Source: Epibacterium ulvae (GTDB lineage: Bacteria; Pseudomonadota; Alphaproteobacteria; Rhodobacterales; Rhodobacteraceae). From it: DNA of 64,000 nucleotides. The stretch is taken from assembly GCF_900102795.1 (NCBI RefSeq), contig NZ_FMWG01000008.1, positions 124,001 through 188,000 on the forward strand. Reading direction: 5' to 3'. The notes below the pieces were generated by a model that saw only the letters and a program-made list of their open reading frames with translations, did no database searches and was not told the DNA's origin. The translations under genes were made by a program, and so were the position numbers. Below are positions 54,106 to 62,732 of the stretch, piece after piece. Numbering within the stretch: position 1 is the first letter of the stretch; every line of letters starts with the position of its first letter.

Positions 54106-55086
54106 ATGAAAGCGCTTCCTTTTGTTGCGGGCATGATGCTTGCTGGCGCGGCTGTAGCAGATACGCCTGTGCTGGCGGTCTACGCCCCGGATTACTTTGC
54201 TTCGGACTGGGGACCTGGCCCCGGTATTGAAGCCGCGTTTGAAGCACAATGTGGCTGTGATCTTCAGTATAAGACGGGTGAATTGTTGCCGCGCCTGTTG
54301 TTGGAAGGCGCAAACACCGAAGCAGATGTTGCGATCGGTTTTAATTCCGACATTACCAAGAAAGCGCGCGAAAGCGGTCTGTTTGCGCCGCATGGGTTGG
54401 ATACTTCACCGCTGACGCTGCCAATTGACTGGGCAGATGATACCTTCTTGCCGTTTAACTACAGCCATACGGCCTTTATCTATGACAACACCAAGGTTGA
54501 GACAGCGCCGACCAGCTTTGACGATTTGCTGAACGCGCCGGACGATCTGCGTTTGGTTATTCAGGATCCGCGTAGCTCGATCTCGGGATTGGCGCTGGTT
54601 CTGTGGGTGCAGAATGTTTACGGCGACAAGGCGGAGGAAGCTTGGAGCAAGCTTGCGCCAAAGATCGTCACCGTGACCAAAGGCTGGTCTGAAAGCTATG
54701 GCATGTTCACCGATGGTGAAGCTGACATGGTGCTGTCTTACACGACATCCCCGGCTTATCACATCATCGCAGAAGAAGACCTGACCAAATCGGCAGCGAT
54801 CTTTGAGGATGGACATTATTTCATGGTCGAACTGGCCGCAAAGCTGAAAACCACGGATCAATCAGATCTGGCTGACCAGTTCATGGGCTTTATCCTGAGC
54901 AATGAATTCCAGTCAATGATCCCGACTTCAAACTGGTCGTTCCCGGCAGCCTTGGCAGAAAGCGAGTGGCCGGAAGGTTTCCAGAGCCTGCCGACCCCTG
55001 AAAAAGTGCTGTTTTATAGCGAAGATGAAGCAGCAGCGCTGCGCGATGAGGCAATCGAGGCATGGCGTCGCGCCTTGTCACAATAA
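54106..55086 (+). CDS. thiB: ThiB, thiamine ABC transporter substrate-binding protein
   Basis: This 326-residue periplasmic binding protein starts MKALPFVAGMMLAGAAVADT (signal peptide) and has LAVYAPDYFASDWGPGPGIE, IQDPRSSISGLALVLWVQNV, KGWSESYGMFTDGEADMVLS and FILSNEFQSMIPTSNWSFPA, typical of ThiB. It binds thiamine or its phosphates for ThiPQ. The start is ATG 54106 (GGAG 6 bases upstream), not the longer frame at 54001, which lies in the riboswitch. It overlaps thiP by 25 bases. Confidence 0.94.
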   Translation: MKALPFVAGMMLAGAAVADTPVLAVYAPDYFASDWGPGPGIEAAFEAQCGCDLQYKTGELLPRLLLEGANTEADVAIGFNSDITKKARESGLFAPHGLDTSPLTLPIDWADDTFLPFNYSHTAFIYDNTKVETAPTSFDDLLNAPDDLRLVIQDPRSSISGLALVLWVQNVYGDKAEEAWSKLAPKIVTVTKGWSESYGMFTDGEADMVLSYTTSPAYHIIAEEDLTKSAAIFEDGHYFMVELAAKLKTTDQSDLADQFMGFILSNEFQSMIPTSNWSFPAALAESEWPEGFQSLPTPEKVLFYSEDEAAALRDEAIEAWRRALSQ

Positions 55087-56570
55087 GCACAGCACTGATC
55101 GTTGCGGGGATGATCCTTCTCCCCGTGACGGCGGTGTTGTGGCGTGGGGGCGGTTTTGGCAGCCTTGGGCCTGCGGATTGGGCCGCCCTGCGCTTTACCC
55201 TGACACAGGCGGCTGTTTCAGCGCTGTTCAGTGTGGTGCTGGCCATTCCGGTGGCCCGCGCTTTGGCCCGTCGACGGTTTTGGGGACGGGAGGCGCTGAT
55301 TGCGGTGATGGGCGCGCCTTTTATTTTACCTGTTATTGTTGCGATTCTTGGGCTTTTGGCGGTGTTTGGTGGCCGCGGGCTGATCAATCAGGCGCTGGCG
55401 CCTTTGGGCGTGCCACGTTTGGATATTTATGGATTTCACGGCGTTATTCTTGCGCATGTATTTTTTAATCTGCCCTTGGCCGTGCGATTGCTTTTGCAGG
55501 GGTGGCTGGCCATTCCAGCCGAACGGTTTCGGCTTGCCGCGTCCCTGAATGCGCCGGTCTGGCGCGTGCTGGAATGGCCGATGCTGAAACAGCTGGTGCC
55601 GGGCGCCTTTGCGGTGATTTTTGTTATTTGTCTTGGCTCTTTTGCGGTGGCGCTGACCTTGGGGGGCGGGCCAAGATCCACGACGTTAGAGTTGGCCATT
55701 TATCAAGCGTTTCGGTTTGATTTTGATCTGGGTAAGGCGGCAACGCTCGCGGTTGTGCAACTGTGTCTGGGCTTGGTTGCTGGTGGCATTGCGCTGCGGT
55801 TTGCAGCGAAAGGCGGGATGGGAGCAGGTCTGGACCGTCGGGTCGCCCGGTGGGATGGTCACAGCATTGACGCGCGGTTGGGCGATGTCATTTGGATTGT
55901 GCTCGCTGCGAGCTTTCTGCTGGTGCCCCTGTTGGCGGTGGCTGTGGCGGGGGCGCCCGGCCTTGGGGATATGCCCAGCCTCGTCTGGAGCGCTGCCGGG
56001 CGGTCGCTGATCTTAGCGCTTGGGGCCACGCTTCTTACCCTTGCGCTTGCGCTTCCTCTGTTGTCGCGTGCAGGCGAGGCAGCAGCACTATTGGGGATTT
56101 CCGTTTCGGGTTTGGTGCTTGGCACCGGTGCGTTTTTGCTACTGCAGCCGATCATACGCCCTGCGGATGTGGCTTTGCCGGTGACGATGATCGTGAACGC
56201 CTTGATGGCACTGCCTTTTGTGTTGCGTATTTTGCGGCCTGGATTGGACAGTGCGCGACAGGATTTTGGGCACCTTGGAGCTGCGCTTGGCCTGACGGGC
56301 TGGCATCTGTGGCGGGTGGTTTATCTGCCCCGGCTACGCCGTCCTTTAGGATTTGCTGCTGGGCTGACAGCCGCGCTGTCGATGGGGGATCTGGGGGTCA
56401 TTATGCTGTTTGCCGATGGTGACAGTTCAACCCTGCCATTGCAGATTTACCGCCTGATGGGCAGCTATCAGATGGAGGCAGCACGTGGGGCTGCAGTGCT
56501 GCTGTTGGGGCTGAGCCTTGGCCTGTTTTGGCTGTTTGACAAAGGAGGGCGCAGCGGTGCTGAGGCTTGA
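55062..56570 (+). CDS. thiP: ThiP, thiamine ABC transporter permease
   Basis: This 502-residue permease has about twelve membrane helices and two EAA-type cytoplasmic loops: RFRLAASLNAPVWRVLEWPM (first half) and FGHLGAALGLTGWHLWRVVY (second half), as expected for a fused two-domain permease of the iron/thiamine type. It starts inside the 3' end of thiB and its stop lies within the thiQ start region. It imports thiamine with ThiB and ThiQ under riboswitch control. Confidence 0.93.
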   Translation: MASRLVTISTALIVAGMILLPVTAVLWRGGGFGSLGPADWAALRFTLTQAAVSALFSVVLAIPVARALARRRFWGREALIAVMGAPFILPVIVAILGLLAVFGGRGLINQALAPLGVPRLDIYGFHGVILAHVFFNLPLAVRLLLQGWLAIPAERFRLAASLNAPVWRVLEWPMLKQLVPGAFAVIFVICLGSFAVALTLGGGPRSTTLELAIYQAFRFDFDLGKAATLAVVQLCLGLVAGGIALRFAAKGGMGAGLDRRVARWDGHSIDARLGDVIWIVLAASFLLVPLLAVAVAGAPGLGDMPSLVWSAAGRSLILALGATLLTLALALPLLSRAGEAAALLGISVSGLVLGTGAFLLLQPIIRPADVALPVTMIVNALMALPFVLRILRPGLDSARQDFGHLGAALGLTGWHLWRVVYLPRLRRPLGFAAGLTAALSMGDLGVIMLFADGDSSTLPLQIYRLMGSYQMEAARGAAVLLLGLSLGLFWLFDKGGRSGAEA

Positions 56571-57246
56571 TCAGATCAAAGTTGTACAGGGGGATTTTGA
56601 GATCCGCGCCAATCTGGCCTTTGGTGCGCAGATTACTGCGCTGCTGGGACCGTCAGGGGCGGGGAAGTCTACAATTTTGAATGTGATCGCTGGATTTAGC
56701 GATCCTGTGAGCGGTGCGATTTTCTGGCAAGATCGTGATATCAGCCATGCCAGACCGGCGGCGCGCCCAGTGGGGATTGTGTTTCAAGACAACAACCTGT
56801 TTCCGCATCTTAGCATTCAGGAAAATCTTGCGCTTGCCTTGACCAGAGGCCGTCCAGATGCGGCGCAGCGCAAACAGATTTCCGGCGCGCTGGAACGTGT
56901 GGGGCTGTCCGGGTTTGAGCGTCGTAAACCGGCAGAGATGTCGGGCGGGCAGCAAAGCCGCGCGGCATTGGCACGGGTGTTGCTACAGGCGCGTCCCTTG
57001 ATGCTGCTGGATGAACCCTTTGCTGCTCTTGGTCCGGCGTTAAAAAAACGGATGCTGGATCTGGTGGCTGAGTTGTGCCGTGAGACGGGGATGCATGCGA
57101 TCATGGTAAGCCATGATCCTGCAGATGCCTTACGTATCGCTGATGAAGCAGTGGTTGTTGCCGAAGGCACCGTGACCATGCCGGTTGCTGTGGCCCGATT
57201 GATGGACAACCCACCGGCTGCGTTGCAGCGTTACCTAGGGGATTAA
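56557..57246 (+). CDS. thiQ: ThiQ, thiamine ABC transporter ATPase
   Basis: This 229-residue ATPase starts at GTG 56557 (AAAGGAGG 8 bases upstream): MLRLDQIKVVQGDFEIRANL. It has Walker A GPSGAGKST, Q-loop IVFQDNNLFPHLS, signature MSGGQQSRAALARVLL, Walker B LMLLDEPFAALG and the switch histidine in MVSHDPADAL. It overlaps the thiP stop and completes thiBPQ. The longer frame from 56518 lies within thiP and is not used. Confidence 0.94.
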   Translation: MLRLDQIKVVQGDFEIRANLAFGAQITALLGPSGAGKSTILNVIAGFSDPVSGAIFWQDRDISHARPAARPVGIVFQDNNLFPHLSIQENLALALTRGRPDAAQRKQISGALERVGLSGFERRKPAEMSGGQQSRAALARVLLQARPLMLLDEPFAALGPALKKRMLDLVAELCRETGMHAIMVSHDPADALRIADEAVVVAEGTVTMPVAVARLMDNPPAALQRYLGD

Positions 57247-57311
57247 ATTGCCTATTGCCTGGTCGTTTTCTATCTTTTTTCTGTGAGGTGTGAAAAATAG
57301 TCGTCAGGCAG

Positions 57312-57341
57312 TGATCCAGGATGATGATTGCTGCGTAATTG
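57312..57341 (+). promoter_or_regulatory. RpoE-type promoter upstream of rpoE (TGATCC-N18-TAATTG)
   Basis: TGATCC at 57312-57317 is followed after exactly 18 bases by TAATTG (57336-57341). The same element, with TAAT or TAAC as the -10, stands before the DUF1365 gene and before the FAD oxidase gene. It matches the RpoE promoter type of Rhodobacter (TGATCC-N18-TAAGA as I recall it), so the rpoE gene is probably autoregulated. Confidence 0.75.
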
Positions 57342-57430
57342 GGTGTATGATGATGCCCAGTCTAGATATTCCGCGTGACCGGTCAAACGCTTCGCTGATC
57401 CGTTACGATCGATTTCGGCAGGGCAAGACC

Positions 57431-57991
57431 GTGGCAGAAACTAAAACAGCACAGATGACGCCTGAGACCATCTGGATGTTAGCGGTCCGCGATCAGCGGG
57501 ACAAACAGGCATTTTCGCATTTGTTTGATCATTTCGCACCACGTTTGAAAGGTTTCGTCATGCGTGGTGGGACGTCAGCCGGGCAAGCGGAAGAGATTGT
57601 GCAGGACGTCATGCTGACGGTGTGGCGTAAGGCGGCGCTGTTTGATCCTGAGCGTGCACAGGTTTCTGCCTGGATTTATCAGATCACGCGAAACCGCCAG
57701 ATCGATGTGGCCCGTAAAGAAAACCGCCCTATTCCAGAAGAACTGCGTGACGCCTCGGAATGTGAGGAAGATGCCAGCCAGATTGTCGGTGTTGAACAGG
57801 AAGCAGCGCAGCTGCGCGAAGCCCTGAACAATTTGACCACAGATCAACGGGCCGTGATTGAGCAGGCCTATTTGGGTGAGTTGAGCCATAGCGAGATAAG
57901 CAAAAGCACTGGATTGCCTTTGGGTACAATCAAGTCACGCATCCGGCTTGGATTGAATCGGCTACGCCAAGAATTGAAGGGGTTGCGATAA
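57431..57991 (+). CDS. rpoE: RpoE, ChrR-controlled ECF sigma factor
   Basis: This ECF sigma factor has region 2 (DQRDKQAFSHLFDHFAPRLK, EEIVQDVMLTVWRKAALFDP, then ITRNRQIDVARKENR) and region 4 (LTTDQRAVIEQAYLGELSHS, STGLPLGTIKSRIRLGLNRL). It matches RpoE of the Rhodobacter singlet-oxygen response. GTG 57431 (186 residues, GGCAGGG 7 bases upstream) fits the family length; ATG 57347, five bases beyond the -10, and ATG 57455 are alternatives. It abuts chrR directly. ChrR should bind it and release it under photo-oxidative stress. Confidence 0.9.
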   Translation: MAETKTAQMTPETIWMLAVRDQRDKQAFSHLFDHFAPRLKGFVMRGGTSAGQAEEIVQDVMLTVWRKAALFDPERAQVSAWIYQITRNRQIDVARKENRPIPEELRDASECEEDASQIVGVEQEAAQLREALNNLTTDQRAVIEQAYLGELSHSEISKSTGLPLGTIKSRIRLGLNRLRQELKGLR

Positions 57992-58627
57992 GTGTCTGCA
58001 ATCAAACATCATATTCCCGATGGTATGTTGGCAGCCTATGCCGCCGGAACGTTGCCGCATGCCTTTTCTGTCGTGGTGGCGACACATGTTTCGATGTGTG
58101 CAGAATGCCGGTCTGCCTTACATGCGCATCAAAGCGTTGGTGGTGTCATTTTGGATGACACACCCGGGATTTCAGTGTCTGGACATCTACGCGGCCAAAC
58201 GATGGCCTTGCTGGACGAGCCGTTCAGGCCTGCACCAACCTATGAGCGCAGGGGCATTTACCCTGCGCCGGTGATTGCGGCACTGGGTGGGAAGGAGCCA
58301 GAGTGGAAGCGTCTGGGCATGGGGGTGCGTCAGAAAATCCTGTCTGCGGATGACAGTGGTATTGTGCGTCTTTTGCATATCCCGCCGGGGCAAGCTGTGC
58401 CGGATCACAGTCACAATGGTCTGGAGCTGACACTGGTGCTGCAGGGTAGTTTTCACGATGAACTGGGGTCTTTTGGTGTCGGCGATGTTGAGATCGGCGA
58501 TGAGGATATTGAACACACACCGACTGCAGACACAGAGATGCCGTGTATCTGTCTGGCCGCGACGGATGCCCCCTTGCGGTTTCGCGCGTTGATGCCGCGG
58601 TTGTTGCAGCCTTTGTTCCGGATCTGA
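57992..58627 (+). CDS. chrR: ChrR, zinc-binding cupin anti-sigma factor
   Basis: This 211-residue protein has the ChrR zinc site: His in the N-terminal KHHIPDGML followed by HVSMCAECR (His-x3-Cys-x2-Cys) around residues 31-38, and a C-terminal cupin domain with PDHSHNGLELTLVLQGSFHD and a later IEHTP histidine. In Rhodobacter the N-terminal zinc domain binds RpoE and the cupin is needed for the response to singlet oxygen. It starts at GTG 57992, the base after the rpoE stop, and ends 9 bases from the convergent SDR gene. Confidence 0.93.
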   Translation: MSAIKHHIPDGMLAAYAAGTLPHAFSVVVATHVSMCAECRSALHAHQSVGGVILDDTPGISVSGHLRGQTMALLDEPFRPAPTYERRGIYPAPVIAALGGKEPEWKRLGMGVRQKILSADDSGIVRLLHIPPGQAVPDHSHNGLELTLVLQGSFHDELGSFGVGDVEIGDEDIEHTPTADTEMPCICLAATDAPLRFRALMPRLLQPLFRI

Positions 58628-58636
58628 CATTCCAGC

Positions 58637-59359
58637 TTATTTGCCGCGGTAGACAATCCCGTCAGGGAGAAGGCCGTATAGCCTGATTGCCCAAGAAAAA
58701 GGTGCTGGAAAATCTGTGCGGAATCTTTTTCGCAATAGGGCTGCGCAGATTTTTTGAGCGGCCTGTTCTGGTTCCATCAGCATTGGCATCTTAAACGTGT
58801 TTTTATCTGTCAGGCGGGTGCGGATAAAGCCGGGGTTGATAAGGCGCACACCGACGCCGGTTCCTTTCAAATCATGACGCAGAGTTTCAGCCAGGCTGAT
58901 GAGAGCAGATTTACTTGCGCCGTATCCGATCGCTTTTGGCAGTCCGCGATAGCCGGACAAGGACCCAATCAGCGTGATGTCACCCCTTTCTTGTGCCAGA
59001 AAATCCGGCAAAACGCATCCGATGACTCGAAGCGCACCGGAAAGGTTCACCTCCACCATATTTAGGGCAGATTTGGTGTTCCAGTTCTGTGCTGACATCG
59101 GCTCATACGCGCCAGCGTTGTAGATTACGCCATCCAGATGTTTGATCTGCGCATAGGCGTGTTGAATGGATGACAGATCGCTGACATCAAGCGGCAGCGC
59201 ACGGGCATTGGGCAGATTTTTGGCGATCTCGTGCAGGCGATCTTCAGACCTGGCTGACAGAATGAGCTGCGCGCCTTCAGCAGCAAGCTGCTTCGCAAGG
59301 GCTAGGCCCAGACCTTCGCTTGCCCCAACCAGCCATATGGTTTTCCCGTGAAACGCCAT
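58637..59359 (-). CDS. Short-chain dehydrogenase/reductase
   Basis: This 240-residue SDR has the cofactor motif IWLVGASEGLGLALAKQLAA (about residues 8-27), LDGVIYNAGAYEPM (NAG), SLSGYRGLPKAIGYGASKSA with the Tyr-x3-Lys pair, and VRLINPGFIRTRLTD. Its ATG overlaps the DUF1365 stop by 1 base (TAATG), so the pair is translationally coupled. In Rhodobacter SDR and DUF1365 genes are part of the RpoE/ChrR regulon next to the cyclopropane-synthase-like gene. The lipid or other substrate is unknown. Confidence 0.88.
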   Translation of the reverse strand: MAFHGKTIWLVGASEGLGLALAKQLAAEGAQLILSARSEDRLHEIAKNLPNARALPLDVSDLSSIQHAYAQIKHLDGVIYNAGAYEPMSAQNWNTKSALNMVEVNLSGALRVIGCVLPDFLAQERGDITLIGSLSGYRGLPKAIGYGASKSALISLAETLRHDLKGTGVGVRLINPGFIRTRLTDKNTFKMPMLMEPEQAAQKICAALLRKRFRTDFPAPFSWAIRLYGLLPDGIVYRGK

Positions 59360-60132
59360 TAGGAAGGGTCTCGTGTGTCGTGGGTGATCTGACTGCTCAG
59401 CGGTAATTTGGGTGGGGGTGGGGTTTTGAGAAACGGCGCGCGTTTTATCCAGAGTTTGAGGGCCTGCCAGTAAATCAGACCGATGACACGCACAGCCCCG
59501 AAAGGCCGACGCATCGCTGCATACAGCAAAGACCTATTGGTGGCGGGCCGACGTTTTCCGCTAAGGGTGGCAAGCACGCCTTCGCCTTGGTTTTTGTAAT
59601 CAATACGAATTTTGATGTCGTCTTCTGTGTAGGCCAGTTGGAACTGATACGTTCCTGCCACCTGTTGGAAGGGCGAGACATGCATAATTTTTGTCGCATG
59701 GAGTACGTCGCGTTCTTGGATGCTGCGAAAACCATCCAGGGCGCAAAAATAGCAGTGGCGGTGGCCAAAGGTGTTATTGACCTCGGCGACAAAGGCGCAG
59801 GGCTTTCCATCAATCAAGGCTATCCAAAAACTGACGGGATTGAAGTGAAACCACAGCAGGCTTGGCTGTGTCAGGAGCAGAAATTCTGCCTGCTCAACCG
59901 GGAAATCATGTGCTTTTAAAACCTCCTGAAACCAAGGCAGGCCTTGGCCTTTGCCGCGTGGTCCGCCATGGTGGCGATCATGTAACGACCAGAGATTAAA
60001 GCGGTTTTTCGAAATCAGCCCTGGCTGTGGTTCAGTCAGGTCGGTTAGCACAAAATCGACACCATAAGTGAATGCATTGTGCAGTGCGCCTTGGCGACGG
60101 TGATAGGTCTGGGCTGCAATATGTTCGATCAT
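59359..60132 (-). CDS. DUF1365 family protein, probable leaderless start
   Basis: This 257-residue protein starts MIEHIAAQTYHRRQGALHNA and has NAFTYGVDFVLTDL, FHFNPVSFWIALIDGKPC, EVNNTFGHRHCYFC and the C-terminal PFGAVRVIGLIYWQALKLWI. The family has no proven activity but occurs with cyclopropane-synthase-like genes. The ATG at 60132 begins 4 bases after the -10 of an RpoE-type promoter and has no ribosome site, so the transcript may be leaderless; the alternative TTG at 60150 lies inside the promoter. Confidence 0.88.
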   Translation of the reverse strand: MIEHIAAQTYHRRQGALHNAFTYGVDFVLTDLTEPQPGLISKNRFNLWSLHDRHHGGPRGKGQGLPWFQEVLKAHDFPVEQAEFLLLTQPSLLWFHFNPVSFWIALIDGKPCAFVAEVNNTFGHRHCYFCALDGFRSIQERDVLHATKIMHVSPFQQVAGTYQFQLAYTEDDIKIRIDYKNQGEGVLATLSGKRRPATNRSLLYAAMRRPFGAVRVIGLIYWQALKLWIKRAPFLKTPPPPKLPLSSQITHDTRDPS

Positions 60133-60136
60133 ATAG

Positions 60137-60166
60137 GCATTACGTGGCAAAAGGAGCGTTGGATCA
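60137..60166 (-). promoter_or_regulatory. RpoE-type promoter of the DUF1365-SDR operon
   Basis: On the minus strand TGATCC (60166-60161) is followed after 18 bases by TAATGC (60142-60137). The DUF1365 start codon (60132) lies 4 bases downstream of the -10. The layout matches the rpoE promoter at 57312 exactly in spacing. Confidence 0.72.
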
Positions 60167-60202
60167 TCTAAGGTCGTGTAAAGATTATTTTTTTGAGAAA
60201 TG

Positions 60203-60233
60203 TGATCCAGCGGGGGGGCACGCTGCGTAACTT
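60203..60233 (+). promoter_or_regulatory. RpoE-type promoter of the FAD oxidase operon
   Basis: TGATCC at 60203-60208 is followed after 19 bases by TAACTT (60228-60233). It lies 29 bases upstream of the FAD oxidase ATG at 60263. It is divergent from the DUF1365 promoter; the two -35 elements are 36 bases apart. The spacing is one base longer than at the other two sites. Confidence 0.65.
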
Positions 60234-60262
60234 TTACAAAACAAACAACAGATGAGGTATCA

Positions 60263-61636
60263 ATGTTGGATCAAACCCAAGCGCCCCGCAAGAAGATTGC
60301 GATTGTTGGGGGCGGTATTTCGGGCCTCTCTGCCGCGTATTACCTGTCGCCGCAACATGACGTGACGCTTTACGAAGCCGCAGATCGTCTGGGCGGGCAT
60401 GCGCGAACGGTGCTTGCAGGGAAAAATGGCGATCAGCCCGTGGATACCGGGTTTATTGTGTTCAACTACGTAACCTACCCTCATCTTACCAAGCTGTTCA
60501 ACGCGCTGGATGTGCCAGTCATCAAAAGCGAGATGAGCTTTGGCGTTAGCATTAACGATGGCCAGCTTGAATATGGTTTGAACTCTCTCAAAGCAATCGC
60601 GGCACAAAAGCGGAATTTGTTGAAGCCAAAATATTACGGCATGATTGCAGATATCCTGCGGTTTGGCCGCAAGGCTGAAACGGCGGCAACACGGGATGAT
60701 CAAACGATTGGTGAACTGGTCACGGATCTTGGGCTGGGGGATTGGTTTCGTGATAAATATCTGATGCCGATGTGTGGTGCCATCTGGTCGACCCCTGCGG
60801 AAGAGGTCGAAGCCTTTCCGGCGCGCTCCCTTGTAAGGTTCTTTCGCAATCACGCGCTGCTTGCCGGATCTGGCCAGCATCAGTGGTGGACTGTTAAGGG
60901 TGGGAGCGTTGAATATGTGACCCGGATCAAAGCGGCACTGCTAGCACGTGGTTGTCGCCTTCATACGGGAACGCCGGTTCGGCATGTTCACAGAGACGCG
61001 TTGGGTGTGCATGTCAAAACAGAGACCGGTCAGGATGCGGTATTTGATGAAATCATTCTTGCCTGTCATTCGGATCAATCGCTTGCGATCCTTGGAGACG
61101 GAGCAACAGCCGCTGAGGCGGAGGCCCTAGGCAATATCCGGTATCAACCGAACAAGGCGGTTCTGCATTGTGACGAAAGCCAGATGCCCAAGCGCAGATC
61201 CTGCTGGTCCAGCTGGTCGTATCGGGCGCAGCGTGGATCTATTGGTGTCACCTACTGGATGAATGCGCTGCAGGGCATTCCAGAAACGGATCCGCTGTTT
61301 GTGACGTTGAACCCGGATGCCGATATCCCGGAAGACAAAATCTATGATCAGGTGACATTTGCCCACCCGATGTTTGATCGCGCAGCGTTAAAAGCGCAGA
61401 CCCAGATCCGCGCAATGCAGGGGCAAAACAACACGTGGTTTGCCGGAGCTTACAATCGGCATGGTTTTCACGAAGACGGCATCGCCAGTGCAATGCGCTT
61501 GGTAAACGAGATCAACAAACAAAGCGGCCCGCAGGTAGGAGAGACTTATGCGACTGACAGACAAAGCGTTGAAAACGAAATTTCTTTCGACCTGCGAAAC
61601 GCTTCCAAACGGTCGGTTGCGTCTGAAAACGCCTGA
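60263..61636 (+). CDS. FAD-dependent amine-oxidase-like oxidoreductase (UfaD-like)
   Basis: This protein of 457 residues starts MLDQTQAPRKKIAIVGGGIS, with the FAD-binding IAIVGGGISGLSAAYYLS (about residues 12-29), LYEAADRLGGHARTV, VDTGFIVFNYVTYPHL and WWTVKGGSVEYVTRI. It resembles the NAD(P)-binding oxidoreductase in the Rhodobacter cfaA cluster, tentatively UfaD of furan fatty-acid synthesis. GAGG precedes the ATG by 6 bases. Its end overlaps the next gene by 89 bases, adding about 30 residues; this may be a natural extension or a lost stop codon. Confidence 0.82.
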   Translation: MLDQTQAPRKKIAIVGGGISGLSAAYYLSPQHDVTLYEAADRLGGHARTVLAGKNGDQPVDTGFIVFNYVTYPHLTKLFNALDVPVIKSEMSFGVSINDGQLEYGLNSLKAIAAQKRNLLKPKYYGMIADILRFGRKAETAATRDDQTIGELVTDLGLGDWFRDKYLMPMCGAIWSTPAEEVEAFPARSLVRFFRNHALLAGSGQHQWWTVKGGSVEYVTRIKAALLARGCRLHTGTPVRHVHRDALGVHVKTETGQDAVFDEIILACHSDQSLAILGDGATAAEAEALGNIRYQPNKAVLHCDESQMPKRRSCWSSWSYRAQRGSIGVTYWMNALQGIPETDPLFVTLNPDADIPEDKIYDQVTFAHPMFDRAALKAQTQIRAMQGQNNTWFAGAYNRHGFHEDGIASAMRLVNEINKQSGPQVGETYATDRQSVENEISFDLRNASKRSVASENA

Positions 61637-62705
61637 TGGGCAAATCTACAGTTTTGGCAATACGGGTGCTGAAGTGGATCTGGACATCCGGGATTGGGCA
61701 GCGGTCTCAGCTTTGGCCGCGCATGGGCAGGTCGGCCTTGGCGAGGCGTATGTTGCGGGGTTGTGGGAGACATCATCGATTGAAAATCTGATGGTGTTTG
61801 CATTGCAGAACCGGGAGCAATTGGGACAATTCGACAAAGCGGGGCTTTTGGCGAATGCAAGGTTTCGCCTTGTAGACCGTGTATTGCGATCAAACACGCG
61901 CAAGGGATCAGGCAGAAACATCCGCGCGCATTACGATGTGGGGAATGAATTTTATCAGCTTTGGCTGGATGAAGGTCTGACCTATTCTTCGGGTCTTTTT
62001 GCCAATTCAGGGACGGATCTTGCGCAGGCGCAGCATGATAAAAATGCACGTATTCTATCACGTCTGTCGTCTGGGGAACGCTTGCTTGAAATCGGCTGCG
62101 GCTGGGGTGGATTTGCAGAACAAGCCGCCGATCAGGGGCGGGATGTCACCGGTGTGACAGTCTCTCCCAGTCAGTACAGTTATGCGGATTGCAGGCTGGA
62201 TGGAAAAGCGGACATTCAACTACGTGATTATCGCGATGTTCAGGGGCAATATGACAATATCGTTTCTGTGGAAATGATCGAAGCTGTGGGCGAACGCCAT
62301 TGGCCAAGTTATTTCGCCACCTTGAAGCGCAACCTTGCAGAGGGTGGCAGATGCGTGATCCAGGCGATTACCGTGCGCGACAGCTATTTTGACACCTATC
62401 GCAAGACGTCTGATTTTATTCGCCAATATGTTTTTCCGGGAGGGATGCTTCTGTCGGATCAGGTGATCGCAGATCAAGCCAGCCGTGCCGGGTTGGCTGT
62501 ACGGGATAATTTCGCATTTGGACAAGACTATGCGCACACCTGCCGGATCTGGGCCGAACGCCTGCAAGGACAATCGCGGCGGATTCATGCGCTGGGCCAT
62601 GATGAAAGTTTCTTGCGCACCTGGCAGTATTATCTGGAAATTTGCGCGGCTTCTTTTGCGGTAGGGCACACAAACGTAGTGCAGGTTGAGCTGGCCCATG
62701 CCTGA
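61548..62705 (+). CDS. Cyclopropane-fatty-acyl-phospholipid synthase-like methyltransferase (CfaA/UfaO-like)
   Basis: This 385-residue SAM-dependent enzyme has the CFA pattern: RAHYDVGNEFYQLWLDEGLT, the SAM motif LLEIGCGWGGFAEQA, VTGVTVSPSQYSYA, IVSVEMIEAVGERHWPSYF, and YVFPGGMLLSDQVIADQASR. It modifies double bonds of phospholipid acyl chains. In Rhodobacter a homologue under RpoE is linked to furan fatty-acid formation (UfaO as I recall). The ATG at 61548 has AGGAGA six bases upstream and overlaps the FAD gene by 89 bases. It is followed 27 bases later by the MFS gene. Confidence 0.88.
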   Translation: MRLTDKALKTKFLSTCETLPNGRLRLKTPDGQIYSFGNTGAEVDLDIRDWAAVSALAAHGQVGLGEAYVAGLWETSSIENLMVFALQNREQLGQFDKAGLLANARFRLVDRVLRSNTRKGSGRNIRAHYDVGNEFYQLWLDEGLTYSSGLFANSGTDLAQAQHDKNARILSRLSSGERLLEIGCGWGGFAEQAADQGRDVTGVTVSPSQYSYADCRLDGKADIQLRDYRDVQGQYDNIVSVEMIEAVGERHWPSYFATLKRNLAEGGRCVIQAITVRDSYFDTYRKTSDFIRQYVFPGGMLLSDQVIADQASRAGLAVRDNFAFGQDYAHTCRIWAERLQGQSRRIHALGHDESFLRTWQYYLEICAASFAVGHTNVVQVELAHA

Positions 62706-62732
62706 TATTGATACAATCCGGGGGGCGAACGG

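Noticed and set aside
57396-57401. A second TGATCC downstream of the rpoE promoter
   Set aside because: No TAA-type -10 follows at 18 or 19 bases (the next bases are AGGG), so it is not taken as a promoter.
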